A stretch of DNA of 47,553 nt. It comes from JBJEDU01 sp051872395. Its GTDB lineage: Bacteria > Bacillota_I > Bacilli_A > RFN20 > CAG-826. The stretch is taken from positions 1 through 47,553 of the forward strand of contig JBJEDU010000009.1 in the NCBI GenBank assembly GCA_051872395.1, read 5' to 3'. The notes under the pieces are model-generated. The model made no database searches, was not told where the DNA came from, and saw only the letters and a list, made by a program, of their open reading frames with translations. This document shows positions 1-8,460 of the stretch, piece by piece (within the stretch, counting starts at the first letter, position 1; each line of letters begins with the position of its first letter). Position numbers and translations under genes: made by a program.

Positions 1-1833
1 TAATTCAAATTCAAAATCATCTTCAAATTCTTTTTGAAGTTCATCATCTTCCTCAAAAGCAAACCCTTTAATTTTGCTTCTTTCGATATATAAATTCATT
101 AGTCGATTCGCTAATTCATTAACTCTTTCTTTAACTTTTTTCTTCTGGTTTTCCCAATCTTTTGTGTGCAAACGGCTTAATCGAGGAGAATACCCCTCTT
201 TGCCCATATATTTCCTCACTAATTGGAATTGAGTTAAAGGAACATATAATATTTCTCCGCCAGAATAAATAATTTTTAAATAATCATTATGTTTATTTTG
301 AACTTCTAATGTTACAAGCGAATCAAATTGACCAATTCCTTGATATTCATGAACAACATAATCACCTGGAGATAAATCCTCAAACGATTTTAATATTGTT
401 CCTTCTTTGAATTTATTAGTAAATCTAGTAGCTTTAACTTTTTCGACAAATAATTCTTTATTTGATAAAACAACGACATTTTTACTATATAAGCAAAACC
501 CTTGATATAAAGAAAATAAAGCAATCGTGATTTTTGATTTCTTAGGTAAATTTATTTCATTTGATAATTCATATGGAATGTTGTTAAGAGTTAATATTTC
601 TTCAATAAAATGGATATCACTTAAAGCTTCTAAACAAATAACTATCTTAAATTCATCATTTAAATATTTCGAGATAATGTTCAATGCATCTGCAGATTTT
701 GAAGCAAAATAAGGAACAGATTTAATATCGATATTAATTGATTCACTATTTTCTATAAACTCTGAAGTATATATATTATTGTGTTTAACTCCGTTGATAA
801 TAGAGGTTAAATCATAATATAAATTGACATTGCTAATTAATTTTCCGTTACTGACAAGCTCATTAATAAAAGCATAAGACTCTTCAATGAACAAATTATA
901 TCCAGTTTCGATAGAATCAAGTGAAACAAACACCTTAACAAATTCATTACAATAATCAAATAAGTTGCAATGTGTCTTTTTTAATGTTCCGTAATATTTA
1001 TATAACTTTGGTTCAAAGCTATAATTTAATAAAGAGAAGATATCATTGTTAGTGTTTTCAAGTAAATTATCGTAAACATTATTAGATAATTTTGCTTTAT
1101 CTAATTTCATCCTTTTAGTTAATTCATCTTGGATATTTGCTCTTTCTTCATCATTAAATAGAAGGTCAGTTGCAGGTAATATGTTTACTTCATCAACACT
1201 TTTAATTGATGTTTGAGTGGCAATATCAAAATATCTAATTTCTGATATTTCATCGTAATCAAATTCAATTCTTAATGGATATTCACTATCTAAAGAATAG
1301 ACATCTAAAATATCTCCTCTAATTGCCACTTGAAGAGATTGATCAATCTTATTGACTATCGTATATCCCGATTTGATTAATTGTGTTTTTAAAGTTGAAA
1401 TATCAACAATATCATGTTTTTTTAATCGAATTGTATTTAATTTAAACAAATCTTTCTCGGGAAGATATCTCGCTAAACCAGAAATATTAGTAACAACAAT
1501 TTTTGCTTTGTTAGTAATAATTTTATCCAAAGCAAAAAGACGTTCTGCTAAAAACTCTTTTGACTCGCTTAACATTTCGGTTCTAATTAATTCTTCATTC
1601 GGAAACAAAACCACTTCATCTGAGTTAAAGAAGTTAGAGATACTATTAACTAATCGTTGAGCTTTATATAAATTAGAACATATTAATAAAATTGGAGACG
1701 AAATTTCTTTTTCAACTAGCGATATAACTAAAGGTAAACCTATTGTTTCATCAACGACAAAATGCCCCTTTTTCGCTTGGAAGAGGGGGGTCAATTTTTC
1801 TATATCAATACATTTTAATAAATCATTTACAAT
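1..1833 (-). CDS. mfd: Transcription-repair coupling factor Mfd (N-terminal 611 codons, runs off window)
   Basis: Mfd removes RNA polymerase stalled at DNA lesions and recruits UvrA. The frame is open from the left edge to about 1833 on the minus strand and matches the Mfd N-terminal half: UvrB-like domains first, then near residues 480-540 the CarD-like RNA-polymerase-interacting domain (it reads LSPGDYVVHEYQGIGQF, then YVPLTQFQLV). The RecG-like helicase motor lies outside the window. The start is odd. A perfect AGGAGG (1844-1849) sits 9-10 nt before an in-frame ATT (1831-1833), just after an in-frame TAA. The nearest ATG and TTG there are out of frame, and the first in-frame TTG is at 1792-1794, inside conserved-looking sequence. 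I therefore favour an ATT start. It is the third gene of a marR-pth-mfd run. Confidence 0.93.
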   Translation of the reverse strand, partial: MVNDLLKCIDIEKLTPLFQAKKGHFVVDETIGLPLVISLVEKEISSPILLICSNLYKAQRLVNSISNFFNSDEVVLFPNEELIRTEMLSESKEFLAERLFALDKIITNKAKIVVTNISGLARYLPEKDLFKLNTIRLKKHDIVDISTLKTQLIKSGYTIVNKIDQSLQVAIRGDILDVYSLDSEYPLRIEFDYDEISEIRYFDIATQTSIKSVDEVNILPATDLLFNDEERANIQDELTKRMKLDKAKLSNNVYDNLLENTNNDIFSLLNYSFEPKLYKYYGTLKKTHCNLFDYCNEFVKVFVSLDSIETGYNLFIEESYAFINELVSNGKLISNVNLYYDLTSIINGVKHNNIYTSEFIENSESINIDIKSVPYFASKSADALNIISKYLNDEFKIVICLEALSDIHFIEEILTLNNIPYELSNEINLPKKSKITIALFSLYQGFCLYSKNVVVLSNKELFVEKVKATRFTNKFKEGTILKSFEDLSPGDYVVHEYQGIGQFDSLVTLEVQNKHNDYLKIIYSGGEILYVPLTQFQLVRKYMGKEGYSPRLSRLHTKDWENQKKKVKERVNELANRLMNLYIERSKIKGFAFEEDDELQKEFEDDFEFEL

Positions 1834-1846
1834 AAGTTATAGCCTC

Positions 1847-2407
1847 CTATAAAGAGTTATATTTCGACATAATCTTTTCAAAATTGTCCTTTTTAAGATA
1901 ATCTATTACAGCGTCTTTTGCGTTTTCAATCGCGCTTTCAATTAACGGCATTTCATCTTTACTTGGTTTTGATAAAACAAAAACTTTTGCATCATACATT
2001 GGTTCACCAATACCTACTCTAATTCTTTTAATATTTTCAGTATGTAGTTTATCAATGATATCTTGCATTCCTTTATGCGAACCAGAGCTTCCTTTTAATC
2101 TTAATCGTATTTGACCAGGTTCAATAGCCATATCATCATAAATAATTACTACATCATCTAAATCGATTTTAAAATAATTCACAACTTCTCTTACTGCATC
2201 ACCACTCAAATTCATAAATGTTGATGGTTTAAAAAGTAAAACATCATTATCAAATATTTTCCCGCGACCTAAAGTTCCTTTAAAAACTTCTTTATCGACA
2301 TCAATCCTACTAATATCAGAAATTAAATCAATAACCATAAAACCCATATTGTGACGGGTAAGTTCATATTTTTTTCCTGGATTACCTAATCCCACGATTA
2401 ATTTCAT
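1847..2407 (-). CDS. pth: Peptidyl-tRNA hydrolase
   Basis: This cytoplasmic enzyme hydrolyses peptidyl-tRNA released by ribosome drop-off so that the tRNA can be reused. The 186-residue length is normal. The N-terminus reads MKLIVGLGNPGKKYELTRHN, giving the family Asn9 and the catalytic His19. The central IIYDDMAIEPGQIRLR and GSSGSHKGM segments are the substrate-binding motifs of bacterial Pth. It starts 2 nt after the marR stop, so translation is probably coupled, and the mfd ribosome binding site lies in its last codons. The pth-mfd pairing is also found in Bacillus. Confidence 0.97.
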   Translation of the reverse strand: MKLIVGLGNPGKKYELTRHNMGFMVIDLISDISRIDVDKEVFKGTLGRGKIFDNDVLLFKPSTFMNLSGDAVREVVNYFKIDLDDVVIIYDDMAIEPGQIRLRLKGSSGSHKGMQDIIDKLHTENIKRIRVGIGEPMYDAKVFVLSKPSKDEMPLIESAIENAKDAVIDYLKKDNFEKIMSKYNSL

Positions 2408-2409
2408 AA

Positions 2410-2865
2410 TTATTGTTCTTCCTCATTATCTAAATTTTCTAAATTATTATTAGCTTTACTTATTAAAAGCATAAATTGATCTTTTTCTTCTTCATTAAAG
2501 TCTTTTAATAATTCATCATCGAATCTATTTACTTCCGAAATAAAATTTTTATAAATTTTTAAAGTTTTCTTAGTTGGGATGATAATTTTCTTACGTTTAT
2601 CATCCGCGGATTTTCTTTCAATATATCCATTCTTTTCTAAATTAGATAATAGTTTAGATACTGTTCCTTTAGTAACTGAAAACATATCTTTAACATCATT
2701 TTGACATATTTTGTTATCTTTATTTTCGCATATGTAAAGAAGAACTAAAATATTAGTGCCTAATTCTTGTCCAATATTTTTTAGTATTTTGCTATTTTCA
2801 TATAAACGATCATATTGAACAACTAATCTTTTTAAATAAAACCCAATAATTCGATATTCTTCCAT
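2410..2865 (-). CDS. MarR-family transcriptional regulator
   Basis: A 151-residue MarR-type winged-helix dimeric regulator. Residues about 40-60 form the lead helix (ILVLLYICENKD). About 62-85 form the helix-turn-helix (QNDVKDMFSVTKGTVSKLL), and the wing is YIERKSADDKRKKIIIPT, with the DxR pattern typical of MarR. Flanking helices would form the dimer interface, and the tail is acidic. The ligand cannot be told from sequence. It heads a run with pth and mfd, which is unusual company for a MarR protein. A 16-bp inverted repeat just upstream of its start suggests autoregulation. Confidence 0.88.
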   Translation of the reverse strand: MEEYRIIGFYLKRLVVQYDRLYENSKILKNIGQELGTNILVLLYICENKDNKICQNDVKDMFSVTKGTVSKLLSNLEKNGYIERKSADDKRKKIIIPTKKTLKIYKNFISEVNRFDDELLKDFNEEEKDQFMLLISKANNNLENLDNEEEQ

Positions 2866-2875
2866 AATAGTAAAT

Positions 2876-2891
2876 AGTTTGTTAGCAAACT
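2876..2891. promoter_or_regulatory. Inverted repeat, candidate MarR autoregulatory operator
   Basis: AGTTTG-TTAG-CAAACT is a perfect 6-bp inverted repeat ending 11 nt before the marR start codon. A second TTAGCAA half-site follows at 2922-2928. MarR proteins usually bind 16-20 bp palindromes overlapping their own promoter, so this is the obvious operator candidate, but the assignment is inference. Confidence 0.5.
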
Positions 2892-2964
2892 TTTATAATA
2901 AATTAATACTAATTTAAAATATTAGCAAGAATTATTTATTTACTATTATTAAACTAATCAATTA

Positions 2965-3597
2965 TTAATTGAAAATTTTATTAACCACTGAAGGTAAATC
3001 TTTAAAGGAGTCAATATAGTATTCAGTATTATCTATTTTTCCAAAGCCATATTTTGCATGAATAAATGGTACATTAGCTTTGGTGCATTCCTCTAAATCT
3101 TTTATCGTATCACCAACATACACTAAATCTTTTATATGGTGTTTTTCTTTGATATAAAGAATATTTTTCCATTTTTCTAGATTAGTATCACCATATTGAA
3201 CATAGTCTTTAAAATATTTGTCCATATGAAGAGCGGTTAAATAATTTTCAACATATCCTTTATCAGCGTTACTAACAATATATAAGTCATATTTTTTATA
3301 TAAACTTGCAATTACTTCTTCTTCATCTTCATACATTTTTCCAGGATGTATCGTCATATATTTAATTTCATCTTTAATACATTCTTTAAATAAAAACATC
3401 GAATCAGAAAAAGTTTCATCATAAAACGCAATTGGTCCAGTTTCTTCTGGAGTTAAACCCATATGAGTTTGAATAATATCGACTGTAAAACGATATTTTT
3501 TATTTAAACGAATCATCGTTTGATTCCATGAATCACAAATAGAAGAAAGAGCGTTCCAAAGCGTTCCATCCAAGTCAAAAATAATTGCTTTTTTCAT
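2965..3597 (-). CDS. HAD-superfamily phosphatase (phosphoglycolate phosphatase-like)
   Basis: Haloacid-dehalogenase-fold phosphohydrolase of 210 residues. The four motifs are visible: FDLDGT with nucleophile Asp8 and acid/base Asp10, Ser109 in IVSNAD, a Lys at 142 or 144, and VGDTIKDLEE with metal-binding Asp163 and Asp167. A helical cap lies between motifs I and II (C1 type), as in Gph/PgmB-like enzymes. The substrate is not predictable. It starts 2 nt after the stop of the SDR gene, so the two are co-transcribed. Confidence 0.9.
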   Translation of the reverse strand: MKKAIIFDLDGTLWNALSSICDSWNQTMIRLNKKYRFTVDIIQTHMGLTPEETGPIAFYDETFSDSMFLFKECIKDEIKYMTIHPGKMYEDEEEVIASLYKKYDLYIVSNADKGYVENYLTALHMDKYFKDYVQYGDTNLEKWKNILYIKEKHHIKDLVYVGDTIKDLEECTKANVPFIHAKYGFGKIDNTEYYIDSFKDLPSVVNKIFN

Positions 3598-3599
3598 AA

Positions 3600-4376
3600 T
3601 TATATTTTCTTAATGTTTTTTGCAGATACTTTCGCAACAAATTTTCTCGAAAAGAATCTTGGAGCGAAACATGTCACTTTATTTTTAAAACTTACAATCG
3701 CTAAAGTTTTACCTTTTTTAGAACATTTATAGCCATACTCCGCCACAACTTTCGCTGTTACTGGCTTAATTTTCTTAAATGTAAAATCATTATGAGCATT
3801 ACTCACAAATTTAGATAAAAATGGACCAGGACATAATGTTAATAGTTTAACATTAGTGCCTTTTAATTCAAACGCAATTGATTCTCCAAGATTTAATACA
3901 AACGATTTACTAGCATGATAAGTGCACATAAAAGGACCGGGAACAAATCCTGCTATAGAAGAAATATTAATAATATGTCCTTCATTATTTTTTAGCATGT
4001 CATCTAAAAACACTCTTGTGAAATATAGTAAAGCCGCACAATTGACATCGACCATTTTCATCTGTTTATCAATGTCCATGTCTTTAAAATCAGTACAATC
4101 TCCAAATCCTGCAGCATTAATTAAGTTGTCGACGAAATATTCTTTTTCTTTAGCGTATAAATATACTTCTTTTAATTGATCTCTATTCGATAAATCTTTT
4201 TGAATAATATCAATTTCAATATTATTAAAAGTTTTAACTAATTCTTCTTTTACTTCATTTAAACCTTCAAAATTATTATCAACTAAAAGAAGATTGCATC
4301 CTTCTTTAGCGTATAAAATAGCAAATTCTTTTCCAAGGCCACCTGCCGCGCCAGTAATTAATGTATATTTTTTCAT
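3600..4376 (-). CDS. Short-chain dehydrogenase/reductase (classical SDR)
   Basis: A 258-residue NAD(P)-dependent oxidoreductase. The Rossmann glycine motif TGAAGGLG is at residues 8-15, NAAG at 87-90, and the catalytic Ser140, Tyr153 and Lys157 are in NISS...YHASK. The basic C-terminal tail (about 225-258) is longer than the core fold needs and resembles the DltE/YqjQ-like group often annotated as acyl-chain or ketone reductases. Substrate unknown. A GGGGGT Shine-Dalgarno lies 6 nt before the start. It is divergent from the DUF368 gene, with a 71-bp shared promoter region. Confidence 0.9.
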   Translation of the reverse strand: MKKYTLITGAAGGLGKEFAILYAKEGCNLLLVDNNFEGLNEVKEELVKTFNNIEIDIIQKDLSNRDQLKEVYLYAKEKEYFVDNLINAAGFGDCTDFKDMDIDKQMKMVDVNCAALLYFTRVFLDDMLKNNEGHIINISSIAGFVPGPFMCTYHASKSFVLNLGESIAFELKGTNVKLLTLCPGPFLSKFVSNAHNDFTFKKIKPVTAKVVAEYGYKCSKKGKTLAIVSFKNKVTCFAPRFFSRKFVAKVSAKNIKKI

Positions 4377-4447
4377 ATCAAACCCCCATAGATAGTATAT
4401 GACATTATTTTTTAAATAATAATAAAGATATGATATTATAAAAAGGT

Positions 4448-5386
4448 ATGAAAATTAAAAATTTTTTTAAATCATTACTAGCCGGAATGGGAATTGGGGT
4501 TGCAAGCGCAATTCCAGGAGTAAGCGGTGGCACAATCGCGGTAAGTTTAAAGGTCTATGACAAAATTATTTCTGCGGTAAGTGGAATTTTTAAACATTTT
4601 AAAGAATCAATAAAGGTCCTTTTACCAATTTTACTCGGTGTCGTTTTAGCGCTCATCCCATGTATTTATTTATTTGATAAAGCCTTTGAAGGTTTTGTAT
4701 TTGGAATAGTAACTCTATTTGCTGGTCTTATTGTTGGCTCATTTCCAGGAATATTAAAAGAGGTTAAAAATGAAAAGGTAACTTCTAAAAATATTATCAC
4801 ATTAATAATTACTTTATTAATTGCTTTAGCGATTGGTGTATTATCAGTTAATTTAGGAGATACAATTAATATATCATCCCATTTTGCGTCACCTGAATGG
4901 TGGTTTTATCTTCTCTTAATTCCAGTTGGAATGATCGCATCTTTCGCTTTAGTGGTTCCAGGAATAAGTGGAAGCATGATTTTATTAATATTAGGATTTT
5001 ATACACCACTACTTGAATATATAAATATTTGGGCAAAAGAAATACTAAGTGGAAACTTTACCAACTTCTTAGTGTGCCTCTTAGTTTTACTTTGCTTCGC
5101 TATCGGAGTAATTTTAGGAGTGCTACTAGTAAGCAAAGTTATGGCATTATTACTTAAAAAATTTAGAACTATTACATTTTATGGAATAATAGGATTTATT
5201 ATAGGAAGTACGATTACATTATTTTATAATAACGAGATTGTAAATTATTATTCTATATGGGCAAATAACAACTATGTTTGGATACCAATGTACTTAGAAA
5301 TTATATTAGGTATCATTCTATTTATCTTAGGTGCTCTTGGAGTATATTTTTTAGAAAAACATAACGAAAAAATTAAGGAGCAATAA
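4448..5386 (+). CDS. DUF368 membrane protein, candidate undecaprenyl-phosphate translocase
   Basis: An integral membrane protein of 312 residues with about eight hydrophobic segments. The N-terminal AIPGVSGGTIAVSL and the internal VVPGISGSMILLILG form the pair of related P-G-[VI]-S-G motifs that mark the DUF368 family as an internal duplication. DUF368 proteins (PopT) have been reported as flippases that return undecaprenyl phosphate to the cytoplasmic face of the membrane. The next gene, one base downstream, is a PAP2 phosphatase, a family that includes undecaprenyl-pyrophosphate phosphatases. The pairing fits carrier-lipid recycling for the cell wall. The family call is firm; the function rests on published homologues and context. 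Confidence 0.88.
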   Translation: MKIKNFFKSLLAGMGIGVASAIPGVSGGTIAVSLKVYDKIISAVSGIFKHFKESIKVLLPILLGVVLALIPCIYLFDKAFEGFVFGIVTLFAGLIVGSFPGILKEVKNEKVTSKNIITLIITLLIALAIGVLSVNLGDTINISSHFASPEWWFYLLLIPVGMIASFALVVPGISGSMILLILGFYTPLLEYINIWAKEILSGNFTNFLVCLLVLLCFAIGVILGVLLVSKVMALLLKKFRTITFYGIIGFIIGSTITLFYNNEIVNYYSIWANNNYVWIPMYLEIILGIILFILGALGVYFLEKHNEKIKEQ

Positions 5387-5387
5387 T

Positions 5388-6032
5388 ATGCGTTGGGAAA
5401 TGGAATTTTTAAAGAACCTTTCAAATTGGGGGGTAGGTAATGAAAGCATGGGGTGGTTTAGTTACATCATGTCAGTAATTACTAATCTCGTTGATAAAGG
5501 ATGGATATGGATAGTAATTGGTATCGTCTTATTATTTTTCAAAAAAACAAGAAAATGTGGTGTAACAGTATGCGTTGCAATGCTCGTCTTTGCGTTATTA
5601 TTTAATGATATTTTAGTTAAACACATTGTCCAAAGAATTAGACCTTTATATAACACTAAATACATTGAATATTCTAGTGTCATTAAACAAAATCTCGATA
5701 ATAGCAATTATATGTTCCATGTTGGCGAAAGTTTCTTGTGGGATTTATTCGAAATACCTGATCAAGAAAGTTACTCATTTATGAGTGGACATACTTTCTC
5801 ATCATTTTTATCTTCGACAATAATTTTCTATTATTTCAAAAAATGTGGAATCGGAGCGTTCATCTTCTCTTTAGTTGTCGCCTTCTCTAGATTATATTTT
5901 GGAGTTCATTATCCTACTGATGTTATATTTGGAATGATTTTTGGAATCGTTTTAGCGATCGTTACAATATTATTAGTTAACGATTTTTATAATCGATTCC
6001 TTATAAAAAAGAAAAAGAGCAAAACTGCATAA
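5388..6032 (+). CDS. PAP2-family membrane phosphatase (candidate undecaprenyl-pyrophosphate phosphatase)
   Basis: A membrane phosphatase of 214 residues with the three-part PAP2 signature: K78-x6-R85-P86, S133-G134-H135, and S167-R168-x5-H174-x3-D178. His135 would be the acid and His174 the phosphate-accepting nucleophile. The usual Pro before SGH is Met132 here. About five transmembrane helices are visible. Between motifs 1 and 2 lies a 45-residue polar stretch, probably an outer loop. An AAGGAG lies inside the end of the DUF368 gene. BcrC-like UppP or PgpB-like lipid phosphatase are both possible; the DUF368 neighbour favours the former. Confidence 0.85.
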   Translation: MRWEMEFLKNLSNWGVGNESMGWFSYIMSVITNLVDKGWIWIVIGIVLLFFKKTRKCGVTVCVAMLVFALLFNDILVKHIVQRIRPLYNTKYIEYSSVIKQNLDNSNYMFHVGESFLWDLFEIPDQESYSFMSGHTFSSFLSSTIIFYYFKKCGIGAFIFSLVVAFSRLYFGVHYPTDVIFGMIFGIVLAIVTILLVNDFYNRFLIKKKKSKTA

Positions 6033-6038
6033 ATATCT

Positions 6039-6638
6039 ATGCCAAGAACTTACGAGCAAAATAAAGAAATTAAAAATAAAAGAAAAGAATCGCTTCTTTC
6101 TTCTTTATATTTATTGTTTTTAAAATATCGTTATGAAGATATTGATATCTCTTTAATTTGCGAATACGCAAAAATTAAAAGGACGCTTTTTTATCATTAT
6201 TTTTCATCAAAAGAAGACTTGTTTTGCGAGATTTATAAAAGAAATATTCCATTTTCATTTGAAATTGTTAGCAAAATCAATCAAGAAAATAAACCTAAAT
6301 TTAAATTAATTGAACTAATTAACAATATCGAAAATTTATTAAAAACTAATGATGAGAATTTATTCAATTCATTCTATTTATATTTAAAAACAGATATTGA
6401 AAAAATTGATTGTCTTCCTCCAATCATAAATAGTCATTATCCAACTCTCAGTAAATTATTCAAAAAATATATTAAGGAAGCTTCAAAAAATAATGAAATT
6501 AATATCGAGGATGATAGCAAGACAATAATTAACCTATTATATTACACTTATTCTATGTGTTTATATCGAATAAATGGCAATAATAAAAAGAATATCAATT
6601 TCAACACGAACTCGATATTCTCATTATTTTTCAATTAA
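6039..6638 (+). CDS. TetR-family transcriptional regulator
   Basis: A 199-residue protein with an N-terminal TetR DNA-binding domain: residues about 15-65 contain the helix-turn-helix IDISLICEYAKIKRTLFYHYF and the following SSKEDLF. The divergent C-terminal half (about 70-199) would bind ligand and dimerise. It follows the PAP2 gene by 6 nt and so probably belongs to the DUF368-PAP2 operon as a local repressor. Its stop overlaps the convergent stop of the FGGY kinase gene (6635-6638). Confidence 0.87.
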   Translation: MPRTYEQNKEIKNKRKESLLSSLYLLFLKYRYEDIDISLICEYAKIKRTLFYHYFSSKEDLFCEIYKRNIPFSFEIVSKINQENKPKFKLIELINNIENLLKTNDENLFNSFYLYLKTDIEKIDCLPPIINSHYPTLSKLFKKYIKEASKNNEINIEDDSKTIINLLYYTYSMCLYRINGNNKKNINFNTNSIFSLFFN

Positions 6639-8188
6639 TATTTTTCGTCGTATTTTTTCAAATCACGATAAACAGTTTTAAAATTTGGATACATCTTTAA
6701 ATATACCTTTTTATATAAATATAGGTATTTTTGATGTGCTTCTTTATTTGGATAGAAAGTATCAGTAGTGTGAACCATATGTTCTTTTGCTTCCGCATAA
6801 TCTTTATAAACACCACAAGCAATAAATGTCGCAATCGACGCTCCTAAAGTTGTAGTTTCATAAGTTTGCACTCTACTGACAGGTAAACCAAAAATATCCG
6901 CGGTTATTTGACATATCGCGTTGCTTTGACTTCCTCCACCTGAAATCATAATTTGTTTAACTTTTTTATGTTGTGATTTTTGGATAGATTCTAATCCTTC
7001 TTTTAAAGCATAAGCAATTCCTTCAATAATCGCTCTATAAAGATGAACTTTTGTGTGAATATCACTAAAACCAACAATTGATCCTTTCGCTAATGGTCGT
7101 TTTAAACCTGGACCCCAATATGGTTGAAGGACCAAACCATCACTACCGGGAGGTATTAATTTTAATTTTTCATTCAATACTTCTTCTGCGGCTAGTTGTA
7201 AAATTTTTGCTTCGTTTACTTCTTCGCTAGCGAAGTTTTTAGCAAACCAAGTCAACATCCAATAACCACGATAGATTTGAACTTCCATGTTATACCAGCC
7301 TTTAATGGCCGCTTGATAAGCTGGTAAAAATGATTCTGGTTCATGATATTTTTGATTAGATACTTCAACTGTACACGCAGTTCCATAACTAATAGCAGCA
7401 GTATCACTACTAAGTGCACCTAAACCGATAGTTTCACAGCCTTTGTCAGTTCCACTTGCGTATAACTTTATACCAGTTGGAATGTCATATTTCTTCGCAA
7501 TATCATCTTTAATAGTGCCTAATATTTCTCCTGGATTTTTAATTTCAGGTAACAATGAACGATCAATACCAAAAATTCTCCCTTTTAAAGCACCATTTTT
7601 ATACCATTTTACTTTTTTAAAATTAATTGGATAATGACCGGCATAAGAAGCGCTTGAATCCACTAATAATCCAGTTAACTTATATATTATATATGTAGAT
7701 AAATTCACATATTTTTTTACTTTTTTCCAATTTTCAGGTTCGTTTTCTTTAACCCAGTGCGCGATAGTTCTTTTTCTATTTAATTTTACAGTGTTAGTCA
7801 TTCCAACAATGAAAAATAATAGATGGTGAATAAAAGGAATCTTTTCTTTAGCCTGCGCCATTCTTTGATCCAACCAAAGTATTGAATCTCTAATTGGCTT
7901 ATTGTTTTCATCTAATAATACCGCGGTGTCTCTAAAAGTAGTAACTGTCGCGCCTATTACACGAGAAAACAAATCATGATGTTCTTTCGATAATATTTCT
8001 AAGCTTTGAAAAGCTTTATCGACATAAAAATCAGGACTTTGTTCAGCGTATCCTTTTTTTAAAGAATAATATGCTGGTTCATAATGAATTTTACTAATGG
8101 CTTCTATTTCACCATTTTTATTAACTAAAGATGTTCTAACTGATTGTGTTCCAAAATCAAATGTGAGCACTAATGGATTATCATTCAT
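6635..8188 (-). CDS. FGGY-family carbohydrate kinase, substrate unknown
   Basis: A 517-residue sugar or polyol kinase of the ASKHA fold. The N-terminal phosphate-1 motif is FDFGTQSVRTSL. The catalytic-base region is LWLDQRM, around residues 100-106. The C-terminal ATP-binding motif is ISGGGSQSNAICQITADIFG, followed by the family TTLGASIATFIACG. YWGPGLKRPLAKG resembles uncharacterised FGGY kinases more than glycerol or xylulose kinases, so I leave the substrate open. It has an AAGG ribosome binding site. It stands alone, with no sugar isomerase or transporter next to it, divergent from ppdK. Confidence 0.87.
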   Translation of the reverse strand: MNDNPLVLTFDFGTQSVRTSLVNKNGEIEAISKIHYEPAYYSLKKGYAEQSPDFYVDKAFQSLEILSKEHHDLFSRVIGATVTTFRDTAVLLDENNKPIRDSILWLDQRMAQAKEKIPFIHHLLFFIVGMTNTVKLNRKRTIAHWVKENEPENWKKVKKYVNLSTYIIYKLTGLLVDSSASYAGHYPINFKKVKWYKNGALKGRIFGIDRSLLPEIKNPGEILGTIKDDIAKKYDIPTGIKLYASGTDKGCETIGLGALSSDTAAISYGTACTVEVSNQKYHEPESFLPAYQAAIKGWYNMEVQIYRGYWMLTWFAKNFASEEVNEAKILQLAAEEVLNEKLKLIPPGSDGLVLQPYWGPGLKRPLAKGSIVGFSDIHTKVHLYRAIIEGIAYALKEGLESIQKSQHKKVKQIMISGGGSQSNAICQITADIFGLPVSRVQTYETTTLGASIATFIACGVYKDYAEAKEHMVHTTDTFYPNKEAHQKYLYLYKKVYLKMYPNFKTVYRDLKKYDEKY

Positions 8189-8245
8189 TGTTTGTTACCT
8201 TACTAAAATAAAAAGTCTTAATACGAATAATTATATTAATGGTTT

Positions 8246-8263
8246 GATTATAACACGATAATC
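8246..8263 (-). promoter_or_regulatory. -10 box with overlapping inverted repeat upstream of the FGGY kinase
   Basis: GATTAT-AACACG-ATAATC is a perfect 6-bp inverted repeat. On the minus strand it contains TATAAT (8247-8252), placed 58 nt before the kinase start. A repeat centred on a -10 box is the layout of a repressor operator. No good -35 is seen. Inference only. Confidence 0.4.
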
Positions 8264-8374
8264 ATTATATTGATATTCTCAAAAATTAATCGAAATCTTA
8301 TAAAATAAGTAAAAAAAATAAGCAATAAACATAACAAATTTTAATAAATAAAATTACTATGAATGTAAAAATAA

Positions 8375-8404
8375 TTACAATAATATTTATTATTGTGATA
8401 TTAT
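8375..8404 (+). promoter_or_regulatory. Putative ppdK promoter with inverted repeat between -35 and -10
   Basis: TTACAA (8375-8380), an 18-nt spacer and TATTAT (8399-8404) form a reasonable sigma-A promoter. An inverted repeat with 9-bp arms, ACAATAATA-TT-TATTATTGT (8377-8396), fills the spacer and is a candidate operator. A small hairpin of two ATGCAT arms (8415-8420 and 8428-8433) lies in the leader before the ribosome binding site. Confidence 0.45.
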
Positions 8405-8460
8405 TACTAACGGAATGCATATATTAAATGCATAGAGCCAAATTTTTAGGAGGAAAACAA

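Noticed and set aside
527..1660. Plus-strand open frames (527-712, 1352-1660)
   Set aside because: They run antisense to a continuous, clearly recognisable Mfd coding frame and have no ribosome binding site or family resemblance.
8428..8460. Upstream ATG for ppdK at 8428
   Set aside because: No ribosome binding site, while AGGAGG points to 8461. Only the 8461 start puts the catalytic His and Cys at 455 and 831 as in the characterised enzyme.
8189..8460. Riboswitch in the ppdK leader
   Set aside because: The transcribed leader is about 50 nt with only a 6-bp hairpin; nothing matches a known aptamer core.
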